This document shows positions 51,582 through 59,302 of a stretch of 64,000 bases of DNA, piece by piece; the first letter of the stretch is position 1, and every line of letters begins with the position of its first letter. The stretch lies in assembly GCF_026341775.1 (NCBI RefSeq), contig NZ_JAPEOB010000004.1, forward strand, positions 62,001 to 126,000, given 5' to 3'. The translations under genes and the position numbers were made by a program. The notes beneath the pieces are model-generated. The model worked only from the letters and a program-made list of their open reading frames with translations, searched no databases and had not been told where the DNA came from. The DNA is from Streptomyces sp. NBC_00654. GTDB lineage: Bacteria; Actinomycetota; Actinomycetes; Streptomycetales; Streptomycetaceae.

Positions 51582-52256
51582 GTGTCCGAATTGCCTGACA
51601 AACGTCCAGTGAAGCAGGAGCGTGCACTTCGGACACGGGCGAGCCTCATCAGAGCTGCCGCAGAGGTCTTCGCCGAGAGTGGATTTGCTGGAGCGAGCGT
51701 CTCGCGGATCGCTGACCGAGCCGGGGTGACGCTGGGGGCGATGTACTTCCACTTCAAGAACAAGGAGGCGCTGGCGCGTGAGATCGTCCGCAGTCAGCCC
51801 GAAATCGTCTCGCCGCCGATCCCCTCGGACGGTCTCCAGAAGCTGATCGACATCACGCTGACCTGGTCCTACCAGATGCTCGACGAGCCGCTCCTGCTGG
51901 CCGGTGCCCGGCTGGTGACGGATCAGGAGCTCTTCATCTCCACCGAGGAGAACTCGCACCAGCAGTGGACCGAGGTGGCCATGTCGGCATTCACCAAAGC
52001 GAACGAAATGGGGCAGCTCCGGGAGGGCGTCAACATCCCGGCTCTCGCCCGGATGCTGGTGAGCGCCTGTACCGGGGCGCAGATGCACGCGCAGATGGAA
52101 TCCGGACGCCGGGACCTGCCCGACCGGGTCGAGGAGATCTGGCACTGCATGCTTCCCGCGATCGCGGTGCCGGGCGTCGCCGAGCAGATGGTGTTCGGCG
52201 AGGCGCGGGGCCGGTCGGCCGCCCGCCGCAGGAAGGCCGCGTCCGTGGCCGGGTGA
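51582..52256 (+). CDS. TetR-family gamma-butyrolactone receptor (ArpA/ScbR type)
   Basis: The 224-aa protein has the helix-turn-helix FAGASVSRIADRAGVTLGAM then YFHFKNKEALAREIV (about residues 35-65) and the receptor-specific segment LLLAGARLVTDQELF. It starts at GTG 51582 with GGAAAGG upstream; a TTG at 51561 is also in frame. It is divergent from afsA. Receptors of this family repress their own promoter and target genes until the butyrolactone is bound. The adjacent enediyne cassette is a likely target. Confidence 0.93.
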   Translation: MSELPDKRPVKQERALRTRASLIRAAAEVFAESGFAGASVSRIADRAGVTLGAMYFHFKNKEALAREIVRSQPEIVSPPIPSDGLQKLIDITLTWSYQMLDEPLLLAGARLVTDQELFISTEENSHQQWTEVAMSAFTKANEMGQLREGVNIPALARMLVSACTGAQMHAQMESGRRDLPDRVEEIWHCMLPAIAVPGVAEQMVFGEARGRSAARRRKAASVAG

Positions 52257-52343
52257 ACCGGGCCACAAAAATTCTGCTGTCAGGTCTCGGGGGTTCATCG
52301 ACTGCCCGCTATGGTCATCCCCCGGGAATGCGGTGACCGCTAT

Positions 52344-52368
52344 CACACTCCGCCGTCGGCGGAGTGTG
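52344..52368. promoter_or_regulatory. Hairpin just upstream of the SDR gene
   Basis: CACACTCCGCC (52344-52354), loop GTC, GGCGGAGTGTG (52358-52368). It ends only a few bases before the ribosome site GGGGGAGGGG, so it could attenuate translation or transcription of the SDR, or terminate the receptor gene. Confidence 0.55.
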
Positions 52369-52382
52369 CGGGGGAGGGGTCG

Positions 52383-53147
52383 ATGCGCGAGATGTCGAAC
52401 GGATTACTGCACGGCAAGAGAGTCATGATCACGGGCGCGTCCAGTGGGATCGGGGCCGCCGCAGCCCGTCTCTTCGCCGCCGAAGGGGCGTCGGTCGTCC
52501 TGATGGCCCGACGTCAGAAACCTCTGTGCGACCTGGTCGACGAGGTCCGCGCCGCGGGCGGGCGCGCCGTCGCGGTCACCGGTGATGTCACCTGCCCCGG
52601 GGACGTCGAGCGGGTGATCTCGGTGGCGGTGGAGCGTTTCGGAGGGCTGGACGCGGCGTTCAACAACGCGGGCTGGGGGTCCAGGGGCACCGATCTGCAC
52701 GAGACCGAGGACTCCGCGTACGACCAGATCATGGACGTCAACGTACGGGGGGTGTGGAACTGTCTGCGCCGTCAGATCCCGCTCATGCTGGACCAGTCGA
52801 CCGGCGGGACGATCGTCAACACCTCCAGTACCGCGGGGCTCTTCGCCACCGGGGCGCTGGCTCCCTATGTGGCCGCCAAGCACGCCGTGCTCGGGCTGAC
52901 GAAGGCCGCGGCCGCCGAGTACGGCGCCAGGGGGATCAGGGTCAACGCCCTGGTGGTGGGCAGCACCTTCACCGAGCTGACGGAGGCGAGCGCCGGGTCG
53001 GGGCGGCCCGTGGCCGCACGCGCCATCCAGCGCAGGCTGGCCGATCCTTCCGAAGTCGCCCAGGCCGCCGCCTGGTTGTGCAGTGACCGATCGTCCTTCG
53101 TCACCGGTGGTGCCGTTCCGGTGGACGGCGGGTGCAGCGCGGTCTGA
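52383..53147 (+). CDS. Short-chain dehydrogenase/reductase
   Basis: The 254-aa SDR has the cofactor motif MITGASSGIGAAAA (about residues 15-28), NNAGWGS, the catalytic Ser in NTSSTAG and YVAAK (YxxxK) and ends VPVDGGCSAV. A Lys/Arg pair following the second strand (MARRQK) suggests NADP(H). It lies between the two receptor genes and may complete butyrolactone synthesis (a ketoreductase step) or act in the neighbouring pathway. Confidence 0.93.
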   Translation: MREMSNGLLHGKRVMITGASSGIGAAAARLFAAEGASVVLMARRQKPLCDLVDEVRAAGGRAVAVTGDVTCPGDVERVISVAVERFGGLDAAFNNAGWGSRGTDLHETEDSAYDQIMDVNVRGVWNCLRRQIPLMLDQSTGGTIVNTSSTAGLFATGALAPYVAAKHAVLGLTKAAAAEYGARGIRVNALVVGSTFTELTEASAGSGRPVAARAIQRRLADPSEVAQAAAWLCSDRSSFVTGGAVPVDGGCSAV

Positions 53148-53227
53148 CCCGCCGCGGGGGCCTCACCGCATGCTCCGGAAACCGGGCCCGTACCGGGCCG
53201 GGGCCGGTCTCCGGCAGGACCATCGCC

Positions 53228-53833
53228 TCAGAGGCGCGCCGCCTCCGAGGACGAGACCCCCGTCAGGACGAGCTGCCAGATACGGGCCAGCAGGTCAGCG
53301 GCGCTCTCGGGCGCCGGGGCCCCGGCGGAGCGGTGACGGCGGAGCACGATCTCGGCCCCGGCCACCAGATGCACGACCAGGGTCGCCATGGCCTTGGGGT
53401 GCGCGGAGGCGCGCAGGTCGCCGCTGTCGTAGGCGCGCCGCAGCAGTTCATCGGCCGTGGGCAGCCAGATCTCCGTCCAGGGGGCGGTCGCCGCACGCTC
53501 CCGCTCCAGCCGCAGCAGGGCCCGCACGGTGTCCTCCTGCTCGATGAGCCGGGCGAGTTCCAGGGTCAGGTCGGCCAGCTGCTGCAAGGGGGCGGTGGGG
53601 GAGTCCGACATCCGCCGCAGGGTACGGGTGACCTCGTCCCGGCCCGCTTTCTCGACGGCCTCGGCGAGTCCCGCCTTGTTCGGGAAGTGGAAGGTCACCG
53701 CACCCAGGGAGATGCCGGCCGCCCGGCTGATCTTGGACAGTGAGGCCCCCGCGTAGCCCTCGCGGTCGAACTGCGCCGCCGCCGCCCTCACCAGGGTCTC
53801 GCGGGTCCTCGCGGCCCTCTCCTGTTTCACCAT
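53228..53833 (-). CDS. TetR-family regulator, gamma-butyrolactone-receptor-like
   Basis: The 201-aa protein (MVKQERAARTRETLVRAAAA, GASLSKISRAAGISLGAVTF, HFPNKAGLAEAV) resembles ScbR2/JadR2-type pseudo-receptors in its helix-turn-helix. ATG 53833 begins the family start; GGGGAC is upstream. It is divergent from the IS701-like gene across a 320-bp region and convergent with the SDR. It may act as a second regulatory layer of the cluster. Confidence 0.9.
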   Translation of the reverse strand: MVKQERAARTRETLVRAAAAQFDREGYAGASLSKISRAAGISLGAVTFHFPNKAGLAEAVEKAGRDEVTRTLRRMSDSPTAPLQQLADLTLELARLIEQEDTVRALLRLERERAATAPWTEIWLPTADELLRRAYDSGDLRASAHPKAMATLVVHLVAGAEIVLRRHRSAGAPAPESAADLLARIWQLVLTGVSSSEAARL

Positions 53834-54153
53834 GGTGTCCCCGAAAGCACCGGCGGGCGCGGCGCTCCTGGCGCGGCACCCGGCAGCCGATGCGGTGTTC
53901 CGGTGTTCCCTTCCGCCGGACGACATGAATCGGCCCAGCTTGGGCGGACCGGTCGCGCGAGGGCAACGCGGAGTTGCCGAAGTGGGAAAAACCCTTGGTC
54001 AGCGTGGTGATCGGCGTTCTGGTGCCCGGCCTGTGGCCGCATCGTTTCTCCTTCCGCCGAGGAGGAGCGCCGTTCCTCCGTTGGAAAAAAAGATAACGTT
54101 CGCTATTCTATAGTGGTAGTCGATCGGATGACCGAAGCCGGAGGGAACCAGTC
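53834..54153. other. Divergent intergenic region between TetR regulator and IS701-like gene
   Basis: A 320-bp region with no gene. The last 75 bp are A/T-rich (GATAACGTTCGCTATTCTATAG, written here in parts: GATAACGTTCG and CTATTCTATAG) and likely hold the promoters and regulator sites for both neighbours; the core AACGTT is palindromic. Confidence 0.4.
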
Positions 54154-55383
54154 ATGGCCGCACAGGACTTGGACCGCGCGCACCTGCCGGTCTCCGCGTT
54201 CACCGAACAGATCTTTGGGCACCTGCCGAGGGCCGACCAGCGCGGCTGGGCGCAGGCGTATCTGACGGGCCTGCTCACCACCGAGGGGAAGAAGTCGGTC
54301 CGGCGGATCGCCGCCGCGGTCTCCGGCTCGCCGACCGCCTCGCAGTCCATGCACCAGTTCGTCAACGCCAGCCCCTGGGAGTGGGACCCGGCGCGGGCCG
54401 AGCTGATGCGATGGGTCGAACAGCGGCTGACCCCGCGCGCCTGGACCCTCGACGTGGCGGTCCTGCGCAAGCGGGGCGACCACTCCTGCGGGGTGCACCG
54501 CCGCTTCGTCCCGGCCACCGGACGCTCGGTCAACTGCCAGCTCGGAATAGGCGCGTTCCTGACCACCGAGAGGGAAGCCGTACCGGTCCACTGGGGCCTG
54601 CTGCTGCCCGGCCCCTGGGTCAACGACGAGCAGCGGCGCTCCCGCGCCCGCATCCCCGACGAGGCCGGTCACCGCACCATCGAGCAGCACGCGCTGGACC
54701 TGGTCGACGCGCTGAGCGACAGCACCCACCTCAGCGCCCCGCCGGTCGTGGCCGACCTCAGCTACTACACCGGTGTGACCTCGCTCGTACGCGGACTCAG
54801 CGCCCGGGGCCGCGACTTCGTCATCAGCCTGCCCGCCCGGACCCCGGTGGTCCCCGCCGGCCGGACACCGGCCCCGCAGGCGTACGCCTCCGAGCTGCCC
54901 GCGGCCGTCGAGGCGCAGCGTCTGTTCGAGCTCAAGCGCAGCGGCCACCTCCGGCTCGACACCCACGACGGCCTCGGCGGCCGGGCGGACCGCACCTCGG
55001 TGATGACCGCCCTGGTGCGCCTGCCCGAGGTGCGGCTCGCCCGCCACGCACCGCACCACACCTACCGGCTGTTCGCCGTCCGCCCGTTCGCGGGACGCCG
55101 CTCCCACCGGATGTGGCTGACCAACATGGTGCACCGGCGCACCGACGAACTGGCCGCGCTGACCCGGCTCCAGCGCCGGGCGGGCACCACGGTGCAGGGA
55201 CTTGAGGACGACTTCGGCCTCCTCGACTTCGAGGGGCGCTCCTACCCGGGCTGGCACCACCACATGACGCTGGTGTCCGCGGCCGGTGCGTACAGCCGGC
55301 TCGAACTGAACGCCACGCTTCCCGCGGTGCCGCCGATGCCCGTGATGCCGGCGGTGTCCGCCCTGACGGCCGTACCCGTCTGA
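54154..55383 (+). CDS. IS701-like transposase-family protein
   Basis: The 409-aa protein resembles DDE transposases of IS701 type: WTLDVAVLRKRGDHSCGVHR, TLGQ-like and SNGVNCQ region FVPATGRSVNCQLGIGAFLT, and the EDDFGLLDFEGRSYPGWHHH segment near the C-terminus. No terminal repeats or target duplication flank it, and it has its own ribosome site (GGAGGG). It may be a domesticated protein carried by the cluster rather than a live insertion sequence. A strong terminator follows. Confidence 0.8.
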   Translation: MAAQDLDRAHLPVSAFTEQIFGHLPRADQRGWAQAYLTGLLTTEGKKSVRRIAAAVSGSPTASQSMHQFVNASPWEWDPARAELMRWVEQRLTPRAWTLDVAVLRKRGDHSCGVHRRFVPATGRSVNCQLGIGAFLTTEREAVPVHWGLLLPGPWVNDEQRRSRARIPDEAGHRTIEQHALDLVDALSDSTHLSAPPVVADLSYYTGVTSLVRGLSARGRDFVISLPARTPVVPAGRTPAPQAYASELPAAVEAQRLFELKRSGHLRLDTHDGLGGRADRTSVMTALVRLPEVRLARHAPHHTYRLFAVRPFAGRRSHRMWLTNMVHRRTDELAALTRLQRRAGTTVQGLEDDFGLLDFEGRSYPGWHHHMTLVSAAGAYSRLELNATLPAVPPMPVMPAVSALTAVPV

Positions 55384-55409
55384 TGCCGTATCCGTTCGGC
55401 GCGAACGGC

Positions 55410-55447
55410 AGCGGGTGTGCCCGGCCTCTACGCCGGGCACACCCGCT
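55410..55447. terminator. 16-bp stem hairpin terminator between convergent genes
   Basis: AGCGGGTGTGCCCGGC (55410-55425), loop CTCTAC, GCCGGGCACACCCGCT (55432-55447), perfect; followed by TTT. It is placed after the IS701-like gene and the leftward membrane-protein gene. Confidence 0.8.
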
Positions 55448-55450
55448 GTT

Positions 55451-55936
55451 TCACGCTCCGGTGGCCCGCGCGGGCACCGGCAGGGACGGCGGCCGGGGCA
55501 GCGACGGCGGCATCAGATGCCGTCCGGCCACGACCGCGAGCAGCACGTACCCGGCGATCAGCAGCAGCGCCGTGAAGATCCACTCATGGGAACCGGCCGG
55601 GTCGTAGACCCGCCCCGCGTTGCCCACGTCCACGGCCGCCGCCTTCTGGCCGGCCTCGAACGTGTCCCGGCCGCTGCCGTACAGCTTGACGCCCCGCAGT
55701 TCCACGGTGCCGTCGGTGGAGCGGAACGTTCCCGACCACTCGCAGGTCTCGTGCCCGGGATGGCTCACACAGCTGAGCCGGCCCGCGGTGAACGTGCCCC
55801 GTGGCCCGTCGGCGGTCGCCGCCCTGGCCGCGTTGCCCAGATTCGGCAGCGCCACGTACAGCAGCAGAACTCCCGTCAGCAGAAGCAGCAGGGACACGAA
55901 CCCCGAGGGTTTTCTCTTCCTCCCGCCTGTGCTCAT
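55451..55936 (-). CDS. Two-span membrane protein (161 aa)
   Basis: Spans are at residues 13-32 (FVSLLLLLTGVLLLYVALPN) and near 118-138 (HEWIFTALLLIAGYVLLAVV), with an exported loop that holds a Cys pair (LSCVSHPGHETCEW). It begins 10 bp after the end of the gene at 55947 and probably is co-transcribed with it. Function unknown; it sits at the edge of the enediyne cluster. Confidence 0.75.
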   Translation of the reverse strand: MSTGGRKRKPSGFVSLLLLLTGVLLLYVALPNLGNAARAATADGPRGTFTAGRLSCVSHPGHETCEWSGTFRSTDGTVELRGVKLYGSGRDTFEAGQKAAAVDVGNAGRVYDPAGSHEWIFTALLLIAGYVLLAVVAGRHLMPPSLPRPPSLPVPARATGA

Positions 55937-55946
55937 GGCCGCCGTG

Positions 55947-56510
55947 TCAGTCCTTGGGGGCGCAGGCGCAGCGTGCGTCGGCGTTGTCGGACCGGCCCGC
56001 ACGGGTGTGGTAGTACATCGCCACAACCATCGGGATGGTGACCAGCGTGTTGTAGAAGAGGTGCAGTTCCACGCGCGGTGCGATGAGCTGGATGATGCTC
56101 GTGGGAACGGCCTTGCCCATCAGGTAGGAGCCGGCGAGGACCTGGACCAGGAGCAGCAGGTGCTCGAAGTGGTGCCACACCTGGATGCCGAACGACACCT
56201 TCCACCAGGTGCCCGAGCGGCCGGTGAACCCCGGGCGCAGCAGGAAGAGGCCGATCATCATGATCAGGGCGTAGCCGTAGTGCATCCACTCCGAGGTGAC
56301 GAGCCACGGGAAGGGCACCCCGAGGACGCCTCGCGCCTCCGGTATCGGCCAGCCCATGACATAGATCTGGACCGCCTGGACGAGGTGCTCCGCCCAGTGC
56401 GCGACCACGATGAACATGAAGATACGCAGGCCGAGTTGATGGTGCCTGCTGTTGAGCGAGTCGAGCCCGCCCCGTAGCGGATGCGGTGGCGCTTCGGTGC
56501 TGGTTGCCAT
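55947..56510 (-). CDS. Membrane protein with histidine-rich HWAEH and HHFEH motifs
   Basis: The 187-aa protein has about five membrane spans (LRIFMFIVVAHWAEHLVQAV; GYALIMMIGLFLLRPG; VWHHFEHLLLLVQVLAGSYL; FYNTLVTIPMVVAMYYHTRA). The motifs HWAEHLVQ and HHFEHLLL place His and Glu within the membrane in a way seen in metal-binding desaturase/hydroxylase-type proteins. ATG 56510 has GGAGGTT upstream. It is divergent from the HxlR regulator gene. It could be a redox or transport protein of the enediyne pathway; no function is asserted. Confidence 0.75.
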   Translation of the reverse strand: MATSTEAPPHPLRGGLDSLNSRHHQLGLRIFMFIVVAHWAEHLVQAVQIYVMGWPIPEARGVLGVPFPWLVTSEWMHYGYALIMMIGLFLLRPGFTGRSGTWWKVSFGIQVWHHFEHLLLLVQVLAGSYLMGKAVPTSIIQLIAPRVELHLFYNTLVTIPMVVAMYYHTRAGRSDNADARCACAPKD

Positions 56511-56653
56511 GAGTGAACCTCCATGATCCGGGACCGGTGGCTCATCACAGCACAGCAGTCGCGCCGGTGCGGGGGCTTCTTCCTGCTTGCCGAATTCGTT
56601 TCCGCGGGCACCTGTCCGGGTCCTTTCACGCAACTCACGGCTACGGTCGAAGG

Positions 56654-57097
56654 ATGCTGCCAAGAACGTATGAAGGACAGGACTGCTCGCTGGCCCGTGC
56701 CCTCGAAGTGATCGGGGAGCGCTGGACCCTGCTGATCGTCCGTTCGGCCCTCCTGGAGGTCAAACGGTTCGACGGATTCCTCGAACAGCTCCCGATCGCC
56801 CGCAACGTACTGACCAACAGGCTGGCCCGCCTCGTCGACCTCGGCATCATGGAGCGGGTCCCGTACCAGGACAAGCCGGTGCGTCACGAGTATCCGCTCA
56901 CCCCCATGGGCCGGGACCTGACCGTGGCCGTGATCGCCCTCATGCAGTGGGGCGACCGGAACCTCCCCACCGAGCTCGGACCGCCGCGGCGCGCCGAGCA
57001 CATCGGCTGCGACGGCGATGTACGGGTCCGGATGGAGTGCGTCTCGTGCGGCCGTGACATCCACGACGAGGAGGTCGCGGTGCGCCGCACGCGCTGA
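56654..57097 (+). CDS. HxlR-family transcriptional regulator
   Basis: The 147-aa winged-helix regulator has CSLARALEVIGERWTLLIVR and the wing RLARLVDLGIMERVPYQDKP, VRHEYPLTPMGRDL, then a C-terminal Cys pair (CVSCG). ATG 56654 begins MLPRTYEGQDCS, as is typical of HxlR. It is the first gene in the direction of the enediyne cassette and divergent from the membrane-protein gene, so it may regulate both. Confidence 0.92.
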   Translation: MLPRTYEGQDCSLARALEVIGERWTLLIVRSALLEVKRFDGFLEQLPIARNVLTNRLARLVDLGIMERVPYQDKPVRHEYPLTPMGRDLTVAVIALMQWGDRNLPTELGPPRRAEHIGCDGDVRVRMECVSCGRDIHDEEVAVRRTR

Positions 57098-57236
57098 GTT
57101 GACGCGCCCGTTCCGGGGGCCTCAAACCCCTTTCAGCGCACGGGTGTTGCGCATTTGCGAAGATGCCCTGATCTTTGCCGCCAGCCGACCATGAGGCCGT
57201 TCGCCACCGCCCGGTGGCCGGTCGAGGAGGCGTCGC

Positions 57237-58220
57237 GTGGCAACGGCAATGGGCTCTGTGCGCAGACTGATGATGGCTCCGTCCCTGCGTGACGTGAGCT
57301 TCGCCGGACGTGGCTTCCCGGTGGTCGAGACCGCCGCCACCAGACAGCTGGAGGCCATACCGCAGACGGTGGTCACCGGTTTCGAGTGGGGCATCGAGTC
57401 GAGGGACCTGTGGGAGACCGAGCGTCGGCTGTCCCTCGTCGACCTCGAACTCCAGGGCTTCGCGTACGAGGGCGCGACCATGGCCTCGGTCATCCGGGAC
57501 TCCATGCCCGGCCGCGGCGGACGTACCGCGGAACTGCTCCAGGGGGCCGGACGGCGGCACATCTTCCTCAACTACATCGGCATCGGATTTGCGATGGCCA
57601 AGCTTCCGAGGCCGCTGTGGAAGAAGGTCATGCCCGACGATCTCGACGGCGAGGAGTTCTACCCGCCGATGACCTGGCTCGCCGTCGACGGCTACGGCTT
57701 CGACCGCGCCTACTTCGACCCCGCCCGCTGGGTCGACGGCCAGCGCCTGGACGCCCCGTACGCCTGGGACGGGCGCCCGGACTACTTCCAGCGGGCGGTG
57801 GACCAGGGCATCGGGCGCGCCCTGTGGTTCATCCACGGCGCGCACGTCGAGCACGTCTGCGCCGCCGTGCGCAGGTTCGCCTCCGAACGGCAGCCGGATC
57901 TGTGGGCCGGCGTCGGACTCGCCGCCACCTTCGCGGGCTGCTCCACGGCCGACGAACTGGCCGTGCTGCGCACCGAGGCCGGTGAGCTGCGCGGCCATGT
58001 GGCGCAGGGCTCCGTCTTCGCGGCGAAGGCCCGCCACTTCTCCGCCACCATCCCCGAGCACACCCGGACCGCGCTGCACGCGCTGGCCGGGATCACCGTC
58101 GAGGCGGCGGCCGCGCTCGCGGACGGCGCCGCGCCCGCGCCGAGCGCCGCCGGTGCGGTCCCCACGTACGAACTCTGGCGCCGCGCAGTACGTGAACAAC
58201 TGCTCGTGAATGCCCTTTGA
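57237..58220 (+). CDS. DUF1702 enediyne-associated protein, first copy (UnbL-type)
   Basis: The 327-aa protein begins MATAMGSVRRLMMAPSLRDV. Family-typical blocks are QGFAYEGATMASVIRDSM, LNYIGIGFAMAKLPRPLW, AVDGYGFDRAYFDP, VDQGIGRALWFIHGA and WAGVGLAATFAGCSTADELA. DUF1702 proteins accompany every characterised enediyne PKS and are needed for warhead maturation, with no assigned chemistry. GTG 57237 follows GAGGAGG. It heads the operon-like run of cassette genes. Confidence 0.9.
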   Translation: MATAMGSVRRLMMAPSLRDVSFAGRGFPVVETAATRQLEAIPQTVVTGFEWGIESRDLWETERRLSLVDLELQGFAYEGATMASVIRDSMPGRGGRTAELLQGAGRRHIFLNYIGIGFAMAKLPRPLWKKVMPDDLDGEEFYPPMTWLAVDGYGFDRAYFDPARWVDGQRLDAPYAWDGRPDYFQRAVDQGIGRALWFIHGAHVEHVCAAVRRFASERQPDLWAGVGLAATFAGCSTADELAVLRTEAGELRGHVAQGSVFAAKARHFSATIPEHTRTALHALAGITVEAAAALADGAAPAPSAAGAVPTYELWRRAVREQLLVNAL

Positions 58221-58315
58221 GCATTTCTGGAGTAGACGGTCGGATACCCCGACTCAATATGTTCGATTTAACGAACGGGAAATTCAGGTAAAGGAATCGA
58301 GGGGCGGTCTTTTAG

Positions 58316-59302
58316 GTGTCCATCTTGCGTGCGCTGAGGCGCCGAGTCCTCACACCCAATGTCCGGGAAACGCAGCTGGAAACACGCGGATTCCACGTCA
58401 AGAACGCGGAGGCCAAACAGCAGCTGGAAACCGTCGGGGCGAGCTTCCTCCAGGGATACGCCTACGCGGTCGAGGCGCGTTCCGCGGGCCAGGCCATCGA
58501 ATGGCTGGAGACCGTTCCCCGGGCCTTCCGCGGGTTCGCCTACGAGGGTGCCGGCATGGGTGCCGTCATGCTCGACTCGCTGACGGGCAGCGACAAACGG
58601 CTGACCGGAATCCTGGAGGGCGAGGGACGGCACCACAACTACATGATCTACGTCGGCATCGGCTGGGCGATGGCCAGGCTGCCCAGGTTCCTGTGGCCCG
58701 ACGTGAGCCGGACCGATCCGGTGCTGCGCTGGCTGATCCTGGACGGATACGGCTTCCACCAGGCGTACTTCAAGACCGACGCCTACGTCCGCGAGCCCGG
58801 CCGCACCCATCCCTTCAGCTGGAAGGGAGGTCCGGACGCCTACAGCGCCCGGGTCGTCGACCAGGGCATCGGCCGCGCCCTGTGGTTCGTCGGCGGCACC
58901 GACCCCGATGTCGTCGCCGACCTCATCGGCGCCTACCCCGCGCACCGCCACGGCGACATGTACGCCGGTGCCGGGCTCGCCTGCACCTACGCGGGCAGCG
59001 CCGACGAGAGCGAGCTGCGGCGCTTCGCCGAGCACGCGGGCGTGCACCTGCCGAACCTGGCACAGGGCTCCGCGTTCGCCTGCGAGGCCCGTGAGCGGGC
59101 GGGCACCACCATCGCCCATACGCATGTGGCGGCCCGTGTCCTGCTGGGCGGCCGGACCCCCGAGGAGGCCGCGCGGGTGTGCACCGACTCGGCGCCCGCG
59201 GGCTGCGACGGCGGCGAGATCCCGGCATTCGAGAAATGGCGGCAGCACATCGCCGCAGCGATCACTTCCGTTCCGCACGCGCAGAAAGGCGCCGTCGCAT
59301 GA
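58316..59302 (+). CDS. DUF1702 enediyne-associated protein, second copy (UnbL-type)
   Basis: The 328-aa protein is a clear paralogue of the preceding one (GFAYEGAGMGAVMLDSL; IYVGIGWAMARLPRFLW; ILDGYGFHQAYFKTD; VDQGIGRALWFVGGTD; YAGAGLACTYAGSADESEL). GTG 58316 has GAGGGG upstream. It overlaps UnbV by 4 bp (ATGA). The two DUF1702 proteins are divergent enough to have separate roles or to form a heteromer; this is an inference. Confidence 0.92.
   Translation: MSILRALRRRVLTPNVRETQLETRGFHVKNAEAKQQLETVGASFLQGYAYAVEARSAGQAIEWLETVPRAFRGFAYEGAGMGAVMLDSLTGSDKRLTGILEGEGRHHNYMIYVGIGWAMARLPRFLWPDVSRTDPVLRWLILDGYGFHQAYFKTDAYVREPGRTHPFSWKGGPDAYSARVVDQGIGRALWFVGGTDPDVVADLIGAYPAHRHGDMYAGAGLACTYAGSADESELRRFAEHAGVHLPNLAQGSAFACEARERAGTTIAHTHVAARVLLGGRTPEEAARVCTDSAPAGCDGGEIPAFEKWRQHIAAAITSVPHAQKGAVA

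Noticed and set aside
54154..55383. Complete IS701 insertion sequence
   Set aside because: No terminal inverted repeats or target duplication were found around the gene; a strong terminator and ribosome site suggest a resident gene.
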